A DNA stretch of 18,644 nt from CAYJAZ01 sp964370095 (GTDB lineage Bacteria > Desulfobacterota > Desulfovibrionia > Desulfovibrionales > Desulfovibrionaceae): assembly GCA_964370095.1 (NCBI GenBank), contig CAYJHJ010000038.1:1-18644 (forward strand). The letters are read 5' to 3'. Position numbers and translations under genes: made by a program. Position 1 is the stretch's first letter; every line of letters begins with the position of its first letter. The notes beneath the pieces were generated by a model. It was not told the DNA's origin, searched no databases, and saw nothing but the letters and a program-made list of their open reading frames with translations. Shown here one piece after another: positions 1-8,058 of this stretch.

Positions 1-51
1 CGCAACCTGCTGATTACAAATCAGCTGCTCTGCCAATTGAGCTACACCAGC
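1..51 (-). tRNA. tRNA-Thr (anticodon UGU), 3' part cut off by the window edge
   Basis: Read on the minus strand, position 51 is G1 of a tRNA. A 7-nt acceptor 5' strand (GCTGGTG) is followed by TA, a D stem GCTC/GAGC with a GG-containing loop, and an anticodon stem GCTGA/TCAGC closing the 7-nt loop TTTGTAA. The anticodon is therefore TGT, which reads the threonine codon ACA. The variable loop begins at the left edge; the T arm and 3' acceptor strand lie outside the window, so the gene is partial only because of the cut. In many bacteria this tRNA heads a Thr-Tyr-Gly-Thr-tuf cluster, which would lie just left of this window, but that cannot be seen here. Confidence 0.93.
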
Positions 52-63
52 ACAGAAAGAATA

Positions 64-90
64 TTTATAATTCTTCTTTACTTTTGTCAA
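64..90 (-). promoter_or_regulatory. Promoter of the tRNA-Thr gene
   Basis: On the minus strand a perfect -35 TTGACA (complement of 85-90) is followed 15 nt later by TATAAA (complement of 64-69), 5/6 to the -10 consensus. The -10 ends 12 nt before G1 of the tRNA, so transcription would start a few bases upstream of the mature 5' end. The 15-nt spacer is short; TAAATA at a 17-nt spacer is a poorer alternative. The stretch 52-205 otherwise holds only AT-rich sequence, and I see no GC-rich terminator hairpin after the kinase-like gene. Confidence 0.6.
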
Positions 91-205
91 GGAATTTTTT
101 CTATTTTTTTAATTTTTTTATACTTTTATCTTCGAATTTGCTGTATGTTATTGATTTATTAAACTTTATTTGTTGATTTTTATCTTCATTTTCTTTGATT
201 TATAT

Positions 206-3200
206 TTAGAATTCAAGTTTTTCATACTTCTTTTTTTCTTCAATCTCTTCTTTTTCATCAATAAAAGTTTCATAGCTTACCATTTCTTCTGTAAGTGAAA
301 TCTCTGACTTTTTATTTGTATTTTCAAGAAGTGCATCTTTAATCGATGGCAAAGGAACAACTTTATTATAATTAGGATAGAAATTATCCAGTTCTTTAAT
401 ATTGGGATCTTCTTGTATAATAATATTAGTTATTGATTTACCGTTTTCTTTATCTTCTTCATTTGTTGGAAGCATAGAAAGATGAACTTTGCTTTTATTT
501 TCTTCATTAAAATTTAAGTGAAGCTCTTCTTTTTTATCTTCATTGCTTTTAATGCTTTCTTGAATAAGCTTTAATTCCTCTTCTTTCGTGCCTTTAGCCG
601 AAAGAAATTGTGGATTTTTTGCTTCTTCCAGGTATTCTTGTATTTTTTCACGGAAATTCATTCTACGAATATTTTGATCTAAAATATAATCACTGCCTAT
701 GCGTAAAAGATATTCAGCATGTGTTCTGTCTTTATAAAGCGAAACAATTATGCAATGCGCAAGTGAATGTTCACCTTCAAATGCTCTTAATTTCGCGATA
801 AATTCAGAAACTTGATTTCCGCTTAAATTCGCGTCAAGAATAATAATACCGCAAGGAGAGCTTGTGTATTGATTATAACATTCTTCAAGTGTCATTGCTT
901 CAAAAACATGGCAAGGAATTTTTTCTAATTTAAATGAAAGAAGATATCTTTGCGAGCTTTCTTTTGCAACAACAAGAATAAGCGAAGGCTCTCTGTATAA
1001 ATCCTTTGAAATTTCTTTGTGGTTTTGCAATTCTTTTTCATTTAGTGGAATTCTTTTTTCTGTTTCTCCATCATCTTCAAGTGCTGTAAATGCTAAAACA
1101 AACGAATATTCAATTCCTTGTTCAGTTGTTTCCACCTTGAACTCACCATGATGAGTGGATGTGATTTCCCAAATTTTTGAAAGAAGGGAAGAGGAACGCG
1201 AAACAGGTGGCTGCCCAATGCCTGAATCACCAATAATAAATTTAAGTCTTCCGTAGTTATTGCTTGTTTCATCTCTTTTAACATGCACATAGACCAAGCC
1301 TTTTTTAGTGGCTCGTATAGAGTCAGATAAAAGCTGATATAAAAGTGAGGCAAGGGCGTCTTTTTCGCCTACATACCAAAGCCCTAGATGCGGAGAGCAA
1401 AACCATGAAAGAGCAATTTGTTTCGCGCTTGCTTCATAGCGGATTTTTTCATATACTTGTTTTAAAATTTCTTGTAAATTGAAAGCAATTTTTACCTTTG
1501 ACTGCAGTGGTTTATTTAAAACAAGTTTTGGTAAGGAAGTTGAAATTGTGCTAATATCTTTGCCAATACTTAATACTTTTTGTACATGATCTGCAATTTT
1601 AGCTTTTTGTTCAGGATCCGTGATGGAATCAAGTTGCTGTTCAATAAAATAAACTTGGTGCATGAAGGAATCAAGTGGCACTCTAAAGGCTTGTTCTATC
1701 CGTGCAAAAACTTGTGGTGAATTAAAATCAATTTCTTCATACCATATATCAGAGGAAGCATCAGTTCTGTTTTGCACTTCACCTACAGCTTCTTGATTTT
1801 GAGCTATAATAGTTTGCTTTGTAGTTGTTTTTTCTTCAATCGTGTTTTCTTTATCAATATTAAGGTTAAAGGAATTTTTGTTTGAAGATTTTTCTTCACC
1901 CATATCGAGTTTGTTTTTAGTAATAGTTACGGGCTCTCCCACAACTGTTGATCCCTCAGAATAATCATTTGCAGAAGTGTTTATTTTAAAATCACCTGTT
2001 TGATTTTTTGACTTTCCATTTGCTCGAATATTTTTTCTTTCGTCTTGATTTTCAGAATTGTATATAATTCTGGGGCTCATAAAAAGAATAAGGAGGGAAA
2101 GCAAAAGCCCAATATGCGGTATAAGTGTCCAAATATCTGTTTTTGTTGTGCCACCAACACCTAAAAGAGCAATAATTTCTGTAATTAAAAGTATAAGAAG
2201 CACAAGAAAATAGCGTGCACTTGCTTTAATGCTTTTTAGCATAAGATAGAATGTGGGCAACAATAAAATACTGCAAAGTAAAGGCCATAGGTTAATATAG
2301 CGCACTATCCAAGAAAAAGATGGAACAAAGGGGCAAAGGGCAATCAAAATTCCCAAAAGACTTAGAACAAGGAAGATAAAATCAGTTTTTGGTGCATAGA
2401 TTAATAATGACATGCAATATCTGCCTAAAAGTATTAAGGAAAATAGAGTGCCGGCAAGTGCAAAATTACCTTGTAAATTAGCTGGGATAATATGCCCTGC
2501 AGGTGTTAGAGGTATGCCATAATAGGCTACTGCCAAAGCAGAAAATCCAAATAAAGCGGACCAAAAACGCCAGCTACTTTTTTCAAGTGCTGATCTTATA
2601 AGGCAAAGGAAAGAAAGAATAAATATTCCAAGAAATACTATATATTTAGGATTTTCAAGGTAAATATTTTTTTCTGCATCTTCGTAAGTTTCTAAAAATG
2701 GGGCAAACCATAAGGAGGGCAAACCTTCAATGGCAATATATACATAGCCGCCGTTTTCGAGTGAAATTTCATTTATTTCTTTATTTTCAACAGGCAGAGG
2801 AACATTTGTGGTATTTACATCCTCTTCTTTTTCTGAATTTTCTTCTGAATTTTCCTTTTGAGAAGGAATGTTTTTTAATATAATGTTATTATTTTTTTGA
2901 ACGCTAAGCATCAGTGCATTGTTTTTTGCATAGCTATTTGGTGTTGTGATAATATTTGAAATATTTTCACCTTGATTTTCTTTATACCAAGCTTTGGCAT
3001 TGCCTTGTACTGTATCACCTAAATCAATAACAAAAAGCTTGCTATCTTCTGTGGAGGCAATTGCATCAAAAGCAAATCTAAGCCATACAAGGCCTTGAGT
3101 GTTGGGAAGATATAAGCTTTGATAAGGTGCAAAAGTTGAAACAATGGCTGCATCACTTACGCTAGTGATATTCATTTTTGCTTCAGTATCAATATAGTAT

Positions 3201-3409
3201 TCAAGGTAGGGCATAAGAGCTAAAGGTAAAATTAGCTCTTCAGCAGTTATTTTTTTTGATGTATTTACAGGGATTGTTGCTTCTGATAAAAAGCTTTCCT
3301 CAAGAGTTTCGGGCATGTTTTGAGGAGGCTCTACTACTTGATCGGCAAAAGCAAAAATTTGAGTCAAAAAAATACAAACACATAAAATAAAAAACTTAAT
3401 GCTTTTCAT
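206..3409 (-). CDS. 7TM-DISM hybrid histidine kinase-like protein with degenerate kinase and receiver domains
   Basis: 1067 residues. A Sec signal peptide (about 1-22, ending FAFA) precedes an extracytoplasmic 7TMR-DISMED2-like domain (about 60-245, with a WLRF core) and seven hydrophobic segments (about 256-445), the 7TMR-DISM architecture of membrane sensors. A low-complexity N/T/K/E-rich linker (about 450-555) leads to a HisKA-like helix pair (565-625), an HATPase-like fold (640-775) and a receiver-like fold (806-930). A long acidic, probably disordered tail (930-1067) ends the protein. Key residues are altered. Gln573 sits where the H-box His is expected (QAFRVPL against HELRTPL). The N-box reads QLLSDS, so both Asn are lost. 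DSGIG at 728-732 is kept, but no glycine-rich G2 box follows. In the receiver the acidic pair is A815-K816 and the usual Lys is Q912, while D859 remains. Third gene of the alr operon, 15 nt after the TPR gene; AAGGGCG precedes the ATG. It is probably a non-catalytic sensor or scaffold; its ligand is unknown. Confidence 0.85.
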   Translation of the reverse strand: MKSIKFFILCVCIFLTQIFAFADQVVEPPQNMPETLEESFLSEATIPVNTSKKITAEELILPLALMPYLEYYIDTEAKMNITSVSDAAIVSTFAPYQSLYLPNTQGLVWLRFAFDAIASTEDSKLFVIDLGDTVQGNAKAWYKENQGENISNIITTPNSYAKNNALMLSVQKNNNIILKNIPSQKENSEENSEKEEDVNTTNVPLPVENKEINEISLENGGYVYIAIEGLPSLWFAPFLETYEDAEKNIYLENPKYIVFLGIFILSFLCLIRSALEKSSWRFWSALFGFSALAVAYYGIPLTPAGHIIPANLQGNFALAGTLFSLILLGRYCMSLLIYAPKTDFIFLVLSLLGILIALCPFVPSFSWIVRYINLWPLLCSILLLPTFYLMLKSIKASARYFLVLLILLITEIIALLGVGGTTKTDIWTLIPHIGLLLSLLILFMSPRIIYNSENQDERKNIRANGKSKNQTGDFKINTSANDYSEGSTVVGEPVTITKNKLDMGEEKSSNKNSFNLNIDKENTIEEKTTTKQTIIAQNQEAVGEVQNRTDASSDIWYEEIDFNSPQVFARIEQAFRVPLDSFMHQVYFIEQQLDSITDPEQKAKIADHVQKVLSIGKDISTISTSLPKLVLNKPLQSKVKIAFNLQEILKQVYEKIRYEASAKQIALSWFCSPHLGLWYVGEKDALASLLYQLLSDSIRATKKGLVYVHVKRDETSNNYGRLKFIIGDSGIGQPPVSRSSSLLSKIWEITSTHHGEFKVETTEQGIEYSFVLAFTALEDDGETEKRIPLNEKELQNHKEISKDLYREPSLILVVAKESSQRYLLSFKLEKIPCHVFEAMTLEECYNQYTSSPCGIIILDANLSGNQVSEFIAKLRAFEGEHSLAHCIIVSLYKDRTHAEYLLRIGSDYILDQNIRRMNFREKIQEYLEEAKNPQFLSAKGTKEEELKLIQESIKSNEDKKEELHLNFNEENKSKVHLSMLPTNEEDKENGKSITNIIIQEDPNIKELDNFYPNYNKVVPLPSIKDALLENTNKKSEISLTEEMVSYETFIDEKEEIEEKKKYEKLEF
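2831..2854. repeat. In-frame tandem duplication of 12 bp inside the kinase-like gene
   Basis: TTCTGAATTTTC occurs twice back to back (2831-2842 and 2843-2854). On the coding strand it gives the repeated tetrapeptide in ENSEENSE around residues 186-193, inside a charged insert of the extracytoplasmic domain. The length is a multiple of three, so the frame is preserved; this is probably replication slippage in a poorly constrained loop. Confidence 0.85.
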
Positions 3410-3424
3410 TAGACGCCCTTTTTT

Positions 3425-4045
3425 TTAATTTTGTTCTAATTCTTTAATAAACTCTGTCATAGGTCTTCCGTTTGGTCCTTTCACGTCAGGAAACTTTTGC
3501 ACAAGAATCTTCCAGGTGTTTAGCCCTTCTTCTTTTCTGTTTAAATCATAAATAAGAACAACACCTCTATTAAGGCGTGCATTGACATGGTTAGGATCAA
3601 GAGCAAGCACTTTGTCATAGGTTTCGAGTGCTTTATCAAATTGTCCATTTGCTCTATACATAGTGCCCATGTCAGTCATTCTATTTGTATTATTTGGGGC
3701 AAGTGCCAAAGATTTTTGATAGGCTTCAATAGATTTTTCGTATTGATCAGTGTCAAAATATAAATTTCCAAGATGTCCCCAAATATCAGCATTGTTAGGA
3801 TCGTTCGCAGCTTTTGCTTCTTCTTCAGCTATGTGTGCCAAAAGTTGATTGTTAACATTCATGGATTGTCCACTGCCTGAATTATTGGGGTTTAGAACTT
3901 GCTTTTGTATTGCTGCTGATTGTGATGAAGTGCCCCCAAGAAAAGTTTGCCCAATAAATAAGCCGACAAAAAAAGCTAAGGCAATAGCAATATAGGCAGT
4001 TGATTTTGGCATGGTGTTGTTTTGTACATTCTTTTTTTCAGACAT
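3425..4045 (-). CDS. Membrane-anchored TPR protein
   Basis: 206 residues. A short cytoplasmic N-terminus is followed by one transmembrane anchor (about 16-36, ending in a GxxxGQTFLGG stretch), a Ser/Asn/Gln-rich linker (about 38-62) and roughly three TPR units (about 85-186) with typical W-G-LY...A...P spacing, for example the repeat ending ALAPNN and the next ending ALDPNH. The architecture resembles the periplasmic TPR part of NrfG/CcmH-type proteins, but no heme-maturation genes lie nearby, so a cytochrome role cannot be claimed. It sits between alr (12-nt gap) and the 7TM kinase-like gene (15-nt gap) in one operon, and AAGGG lies just upstream of its ATG. It may act as a protein-interaction partner of the downstream membrane sensor; that is inference from position only. 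Confidence 0.85.
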   Translation of the reverse strand: MSEKKNVQNNTMPKSTAYIAIALAFFVGLFIGQTFLGGTSSQSAAIQKQVLNPNNSGSGQSMNVNNQLLAHIAEEEAKAANDPNNADIWGHLGNLYFDTDQYEKSIEAYQKSLALAPNNTNRMTDMGTMYRANGQFDKALETYDKVLALDPNHVNARLNRGVVLIYDLNRKEEGLNTWKILVQKFPDVKGPNGRPMTEFIKELEQN

Positions 4046-4057
4046 AATTTTATCCCT

Positions 4058-5218
4058 TTATTTAATAATTTCTCTTAAATTTGTAATGCTTAGTTGACAA
4101 AGCACTTCATAAGCAATCGTATCCCACCATTTAGCAAGCTCTTCAGGTAGGATTGCATTTTTTCCTTCCCCTCCAAGAAGATAGATATAATCACCCTCAC
4201 GGGCCTCACATGAACTCACATCAAAAAATGAAAGTTGCATGCAAACATTTGCAAGCCTGCTTATTCTTTTTCCTTGATAATAGGCATAAACTGGTTTTGG
4301 TTTCACACCTTCTGAAACAACGGATCTTCTGTAGCTGTTTGAATAGCCAATGGCAACAACCGCTATTTTTGATTTTTTGTCAGTCTTTGAGCCAAGGCAA
4401 TAACCAACTTGATTGTCTTTTTCAATTTCACGCACAGATAAAATAGGTGCGCATATATTCATAACAGGCTTTAATCCTTTTCCTGTTTCTTCCCATTCAG
4501 TGCCATAAAATGGATTAACACCATACATGGCAACCCCTAAGCGTGAAACATCTGCAATGGGTTTTTCATTAGCTAAAATGCTTCCGCTTTGCCCCATAGA
4601 AGAAAGAACATGCGGAAATTTTTCTTTAATTTTTTTAGTAATTTCTTTAAGCATATTGGCTTGGGCATTTGAAAATTCACAAGCTTCACTTGAAAGATTA
4701 TCGCACATGGGTAAATGTGAAAGGTTAAACTTGAAGTTGATTTTCTTATTTTCAATATATTCAAGGATATAAGGGATATCTTCAAAAGCAAAACCTAAGC
4801 GATTCATACCTGTATTCCACTTCAGTGCAAAAGGAACATTATTTTCAACAGCATGATTCAAAGTTTCTTTATTATGAGCAACTGTGATGATATTATTTTC
4901 TTTTGCAAGCCTAATATCTTCTTTGTTCATTGTGCTTATACCATCAAGAAGAGGAATTTCGCCAAGTAATGCAAGAATATCTTCTTGTATACCGCTTTTT
5001 CTTAAGCTTACTCCCTCATTGATATTGCCAACAGCAAAAGCAACAAGTTTTTTTTCATGATCAAATTTTTTGCAGAGTTTAGCAATATCACAAAGCCCAT
5101 GCCCATAGGCATTGAATTTAACTACAGGCATAAAATATTTTGTATTTTTGGACAAAAGCTTCAAATTGCTTTCAAGTGCAGATTGTGAAATCTGCATTTT
5201 ATGCATGGCGTGCGACAT
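4058..5218 (-). CDS. alr: Alanine racemase
   Basis: PLP enzyme converting L-alanine to D-alanine for peptidoglycan. 386 residues, normal length. The PLP lysine is K34 in VKFNAYGHG (the usual motif is VKANAYGHG). R140 in NTGMNRLGF, H168 in LSHLPMCDN, R226 in DVSRLGVAMYG and the second catalytic base Y273 in VGYCLG all fall at the expected places, followed by the conserved AIGYSNSY segment at about 289-296. Two deviations: the usual GRVSMD segment reads ANVCMQ (Gln for Asp), and the C-terminal RVPR signature after the PYE-like IAYEVLCQLS is replaced by ITNLREIIK. The fold and active site look complete, but the protein is on a divergent branch. ATG at 5218 is chosen because AGAGGAA lies 7 nt upstream; M5 and M8 lack this. 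First gene of a three-gene minus-strand operon. Confidence 0.92.
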   Translation of the reverse strand: MSHAMHKMQISQSALESNLKLLSKNTKYFMPVVKFNAYGHGLCDIAKLCKKFDHEKKLVAFAVGNINEGVSLRKSGIQEDILALLGEIPLLDGISTMNKEDIRLAKENNIITVAHNKETLNHAVENNVPFALKWNTGMNRLGFAFEDIPYILEYIENKKINFKFNLSHLPMCDNLSSEACEFSNAQANMLKEITKKIKEKFPHVLSSMGQSGSILANEKPIADVSRLGVAMYGVNPFYGTEWEETGKGLKPVMNICAPILSVREIEKDNQVGYCLGSKTDKKSKIAVVAIGYSNSYRRSVVSEGVKPKPVYAYYQGKRISRLANVCMQLSFFDVSSCEAREGDYIYLLGGEGKNAILPEELAKWWDTIAYEVLCQLSITNLREIIK

Positions 5219-5436
5219 GGAATTCCTCTTTACAAAAACAATAGAGTAAAAAAAAATTAAAATACTTTTGATAACTTTTAGAGATTTTCTAAACTTTATA
5301 AATTTTTATCAGAAATCTCGTAAAATAGCAAGTTTAAAGTAATTGAATTATAGAAAATAAATAAGTTGAATTTTTATAAAAAAGGATATATTCTTTATAA
5401 AAAATAAATGATACTTTAATTTTTATCTATCTAAAG
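5219..5436. promoter_or_regulatory. Divergent alr / lptD promoter region
   Basis: A 218-nt, very AT-rich gap between two divergent genes. For lptD, TTGAAT (5366-5371) lies 17 nt before TATTCT (5389-5394), each about 4/6 to consensus. For alr on the minus strand, TTGCTA (complement of 5326-5331) lies 17 nt before TAAAAA (complement of 5303-5308). TATAAA (complement of 5295-5300) is a better -10 but has no good -35. In such AT-rich DNA these are suggestions only. An imperfect inverted repeat, GAGATTTTCT (5281-5290) against AGAAATCTC (5311-5319), lies just downstream of the proposed alr promoter. Confidence 0.4.
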
Positions 5437-7761
5437 TTGGTAACTACTTTGTATTTCATTAACTATACTAAATCTTACATTAAATTTTTTGCCTTTATCG
5501 CTTATTTTCTTGCCTATATTTTTTGCGGGTCAAGTGTTGCTTTTGCTGACACTATTTCAGCCTTGCCCCTTGAAACGCAAAATTCAGAAGATAAGTGGAA
5601 GCTTACGGCAGATTTAGTAACCACTTTAGATAATGGTGCTATAATCGAAGCTCATGGGGATGTGGTTTTGCAGAGAGGGAATGATATCCTCAAAGCAGAA
5701 TTTATTCGATATTATGAATCAACAGATTGGGCTTTTGTGCGTGAAAACGTGTATGTAAAACTTGGAAAAGATGAACTTTTTGCAGAAGAGGCTGAATTTG
5801 ATTTAGTTACATCTACAGGTTTTTTGAAAAACGGCAATGTTTTTATGGAAGGTCCGCACGTTTACTTTGAAGGCGAACATATTAATAAATATTTAGGCGA
5901 TCGATATTCTTTTGTAAACGCAGAAATCACTTCTTGCGACCCTGAAAATCCTGCATGGGCTTTGAAGGCTAGTTCTGCAACTGTTGAAATTGACGGTTAT
6001 GCAACCCTATCAAGGCCAAATTTTGTAATAGCAGATGTTGATTTGCCGCCTGTTCCTTTTCTTGTTTTGCCTGTTAAAACAACAAGGCAATCAGGCTTGT
6101 TGTTACCTGATTACGGCACAAGCACTTTGCATGGCATCTTCTATACACAGCCATATTTTTGGGTGATAGATGATGAAAGAGATGCAACTTTCTATGCTTC
6201 CTTCATGGAAGAATCAGGAATAATGTTGTCAGGTGAATATCGATCACACACAAGGCTAAATTCAAAAACATTACTTGCTGCAGATTATCTTTTTTCCACA
6301 TCGCAAGATTATGAAGACAATCGCTACTGGCTTCGTGGAATGAGTGATGGAAAAATATATAATACTTCATGGAAATATAAAATAAACATTGATTATGTTT
6401 CTGACCCTACTTTCTTATTAGATTATGATTATAGTTTAACAGGCCATGAAAATTCCAACAATGATTTTTTCAGTTTTTTTGGTCGTGAGCTCGCTTCAAT
6501 AAACCGTAACAGAGTTACAGAAGGCTATATATATAATAGATGGGGTGAGGTTGAAGCAACTTTAGGCTTTGAATATATACAAGACCCTGATTACGGAACA
6601 AACTTTGACAGAGATACTGACCCTACTGTTCAAAAATTGCCGGAGCTTGGGCTTTATGTTTACCCGCTTGCAAGTGCTTCTTTTCCTCTTCAATTTGATG
6701 CTTCACTTCAAGGTTCATATAATTACAGAAGATATGGCTCATCAGGAATGAAGACAGAATTTAAACCAAGGGTAAGCATACCATACGAATTTGGTTTTAT
6801 TTCAACGCTCACTCAAATGGGGCTTAATCAAAGAAATTATTTTATGGGAACTTCTTCGGCAAGCTCTGCACCTCTTGAAACTGAAGGGGATATACATGAA
6901 AATGCCTCAGATACACTTTTTGATATGAAGTTTCAAGCTTCAACACAATTTGCAAAAGTGTGGGATTTTGGTTTTGATAAGTCGGAAAGTGAAAATTCGC
7001 CTTCACAAATAGTGGCTTTAAGGCACACGATAGAACCAAGGCTTAGTTATTCATACCTTGAAAGTAATGATCAGGAGCATTTGCCCTACTATTCTATTGA
7101 TGACAGAATTTTACCTGAAAACGAAATCAATTTATCTTTCAGAAATATCTTCACCACAAAAATGCAAAGATTGACTTTAAATAAGGAAACTAATGAAGAA
7201 AGTTCTTCTTCAAGTTTTAGAAACATTGCTTATGTTGATATTAATTTTGGCTATGATTTCAAAGAGGCATCAAGAAAAGAAAATCTTGAATTTGAAAGAA
7301 GGCCTTTTAAAGATATTTCTGTTGATGCCCAAATAAATGCTTTTGGGCTTGGGCTTGATTCACAATTGAGTTATTCGCTTTATGGGGATGGAATCACGCG
7401 TTTTGATATAGGTACACGTATCCCTCTTTTTGCTTTAGAAAAATATCTTACATGGGATATTGATTATAGTTATCGGCATGAAATGTATAATTATCAAGAA
7501 ATTTTACGTTATTCAACAAGTAATAATATTTCACTTTCCTCTGAGGCAAATCTAATACGAAATACTTTCACTTTCAGGCCGGCTTCTTTTTTAGATTTGA
7601 GAGTTGAACACTATACAAACTTGAAAACACATGACAGTTATGAATGGGATGTTTCTGCAAACTTTAAACATCAATGCTATGTATTTTCAGTGAATTATAT
7701 AAAAAATCAGGTTGAAGAAAGATATAGCGTAAGCGTGATATTGCCGGGGATTTTTGAATAA
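5437..7761 (+). CDS. lptD: LPS-assembly outer membrane protein LptD
   Basis: Outer-membrane translocon that inserts lipopolysaccharide into the outer leaflet. 774 residues, typical length. A signal peptide (about 12-37, ending SVAFA) is followed by a periplasmic OstA/LptA-like beta-jellyroll (about 55-165, with EAHGDVVLQRGND) and a C-terminal beta-barrel with alternating aromatic strands. The family signature TRQSGLLLPDYGTST lies at 216-230. The mature protein has just two cysteines, C167 (TSCDP) and C747 (HQCYVF). These match the position of one of the two long-range disulfides of E. coli LptD, so this protein probably has a single disulfide. No in-frame ATG exists before the signal peptide: the start must be TTG at 5437 or TTG at 5449, neither with a clear Shine-Dalgarno site (only AAAG at 5433-5436). 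First gene of a plus-strand run; the next gene starts 20 nt after its stop. Confidence 0.95.
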   Translation: MVTTLYFINYTKSYIKFFAFIAYFLAYIFCGSSVAFADTISALPLETQNSEDKWKLTADLVTTLDNGAIIEAHGDVVLQRGNDILKAEFIRYYESTDWAFVRENVYVKLGKDELFAEEAEFDLVTSTGFLKNGNVFMEGPHVYFEGEHINKYLGDRYSFVNAEITSCDPENPAWALKASSATVEIDGYATLSRPNFVIADVDLPPVPFLVLPVKTTRQSGLLLPDYGTSTLHGIFYTQPYFWVIDDERDATFYASFMEESGIMLSGEYRSHTRLNSKTLLAADYLFSTSQDYEDNRYWLRGMSDGKIYNTSWKYKINIDYVSDPTFLLDYDYSLTGHENSNNDFFSFFGRELASINRNRVTEGYIYNRWGEVEATLGFEYIQDPDYGTNFDRDTDPTVQKLPELGLYVYPLASASFPLQFDASLQGSYNYRRYGSSGMKTEFKPRVSIPYEFGFISTLTQMGLNQRNYFMGTSSASSAPLETEGDIHENASDTLFDMKFQASTQFAKVWDFGFDKSESENSPSQIVALRHTIEPRLSYSYLESNDQEHLPYYSIDDRILPENEINLSFRNIFTTKMQRLTLNKETNEESSSSSFRNIAYVDINFGYDFKEASRKENLEFERRPFKDISVDAQINAFGLGLDSQLSYSLYGDGITRFDIGTRIPLFALEKYLTWDIDYSYRHEMYNYQEILRYSTSNNISLSSEANLIRNTFTFRPASFLDLRVEHYTNLKTHDSYEWDVSANFKHQCYVFSVNYIKNQVEERYSVSVILPGIFE

Positions 7762-7781
7762 AATTATTTTAGGGTTTAAAT

Positions 7782-8051
7782 ATGTTTCTTATTATAGGCT
7801 TCATTGTTGTTGGTATTCCAATAGGATATTTATTAAAAACAAATGAAAAAGTTAAAAAAATTGTTTCAGAATTATGCTCATACACTATATATGCTTTGCT
7901 TTTTTTTCTTGGCCTGCAAATGGGCGCCAATGAAAAAGTAATGGCAAGCCTTGGCACTATTGGGTTAAAAGCATTAATATTTGCCTTGACTGTCAGCTTT
8001 GGAAGTGCGATGGCAGGAATTTTAGTTAAAAAGCTTTTGAAGGCTTTATAG
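7782..8051 (+). CDS. lysO: LysO family lysine exporter, N-terminal subunit
   Basis: 89 residues, nearly all hydrophobic: three membrane segments (about 2-18, 33-50, 58-82) with the pattern YALLFFLGLQMG. It corresponds to the first third of the LysO/YbjE (DUF340) L-lysine exporter, which in E. coli is one chain of about 299 residues; here 89 + 202 = 291 residues are shared between two adjacent genes. AGGG lies upstream of the ATG. The stop is followed after 7 nt by the start of the second part, in another frame, so the two are separate, probably translationally coupled chains rather than one interrupted gene. The predicted role is removing excess lysine or toxic lysine analogues through the inner membrane; substrate specificity is inferred from the family. 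Confidence 0.8.
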   Translation: MFLIIGFIVVGIPIGYLLKTNEKVKKIVSELCSYTIYALLFFLGLQMGANEKVMASLGTIGLKALIFALTVSFGSAMAGILVKKLLKAL

Positions 8052-8058
8052 GAATAGC

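Noticed and set aside
1093..1353. Open frames on either strand inside polA, alr, lptD and the kinase-like gene
   Set aside because: They overlap well-supported genes in other frames, have no ribosome sites or recognisable domains, and their composition is that of antisense or shifted reads.
5500..5550. Lipobox at C30 in the LptD signal peptide
   Set aside because: The residues before it (YIF) do not fit a lipobox, and a normal signal peptidase I site (SVAFA) follows.
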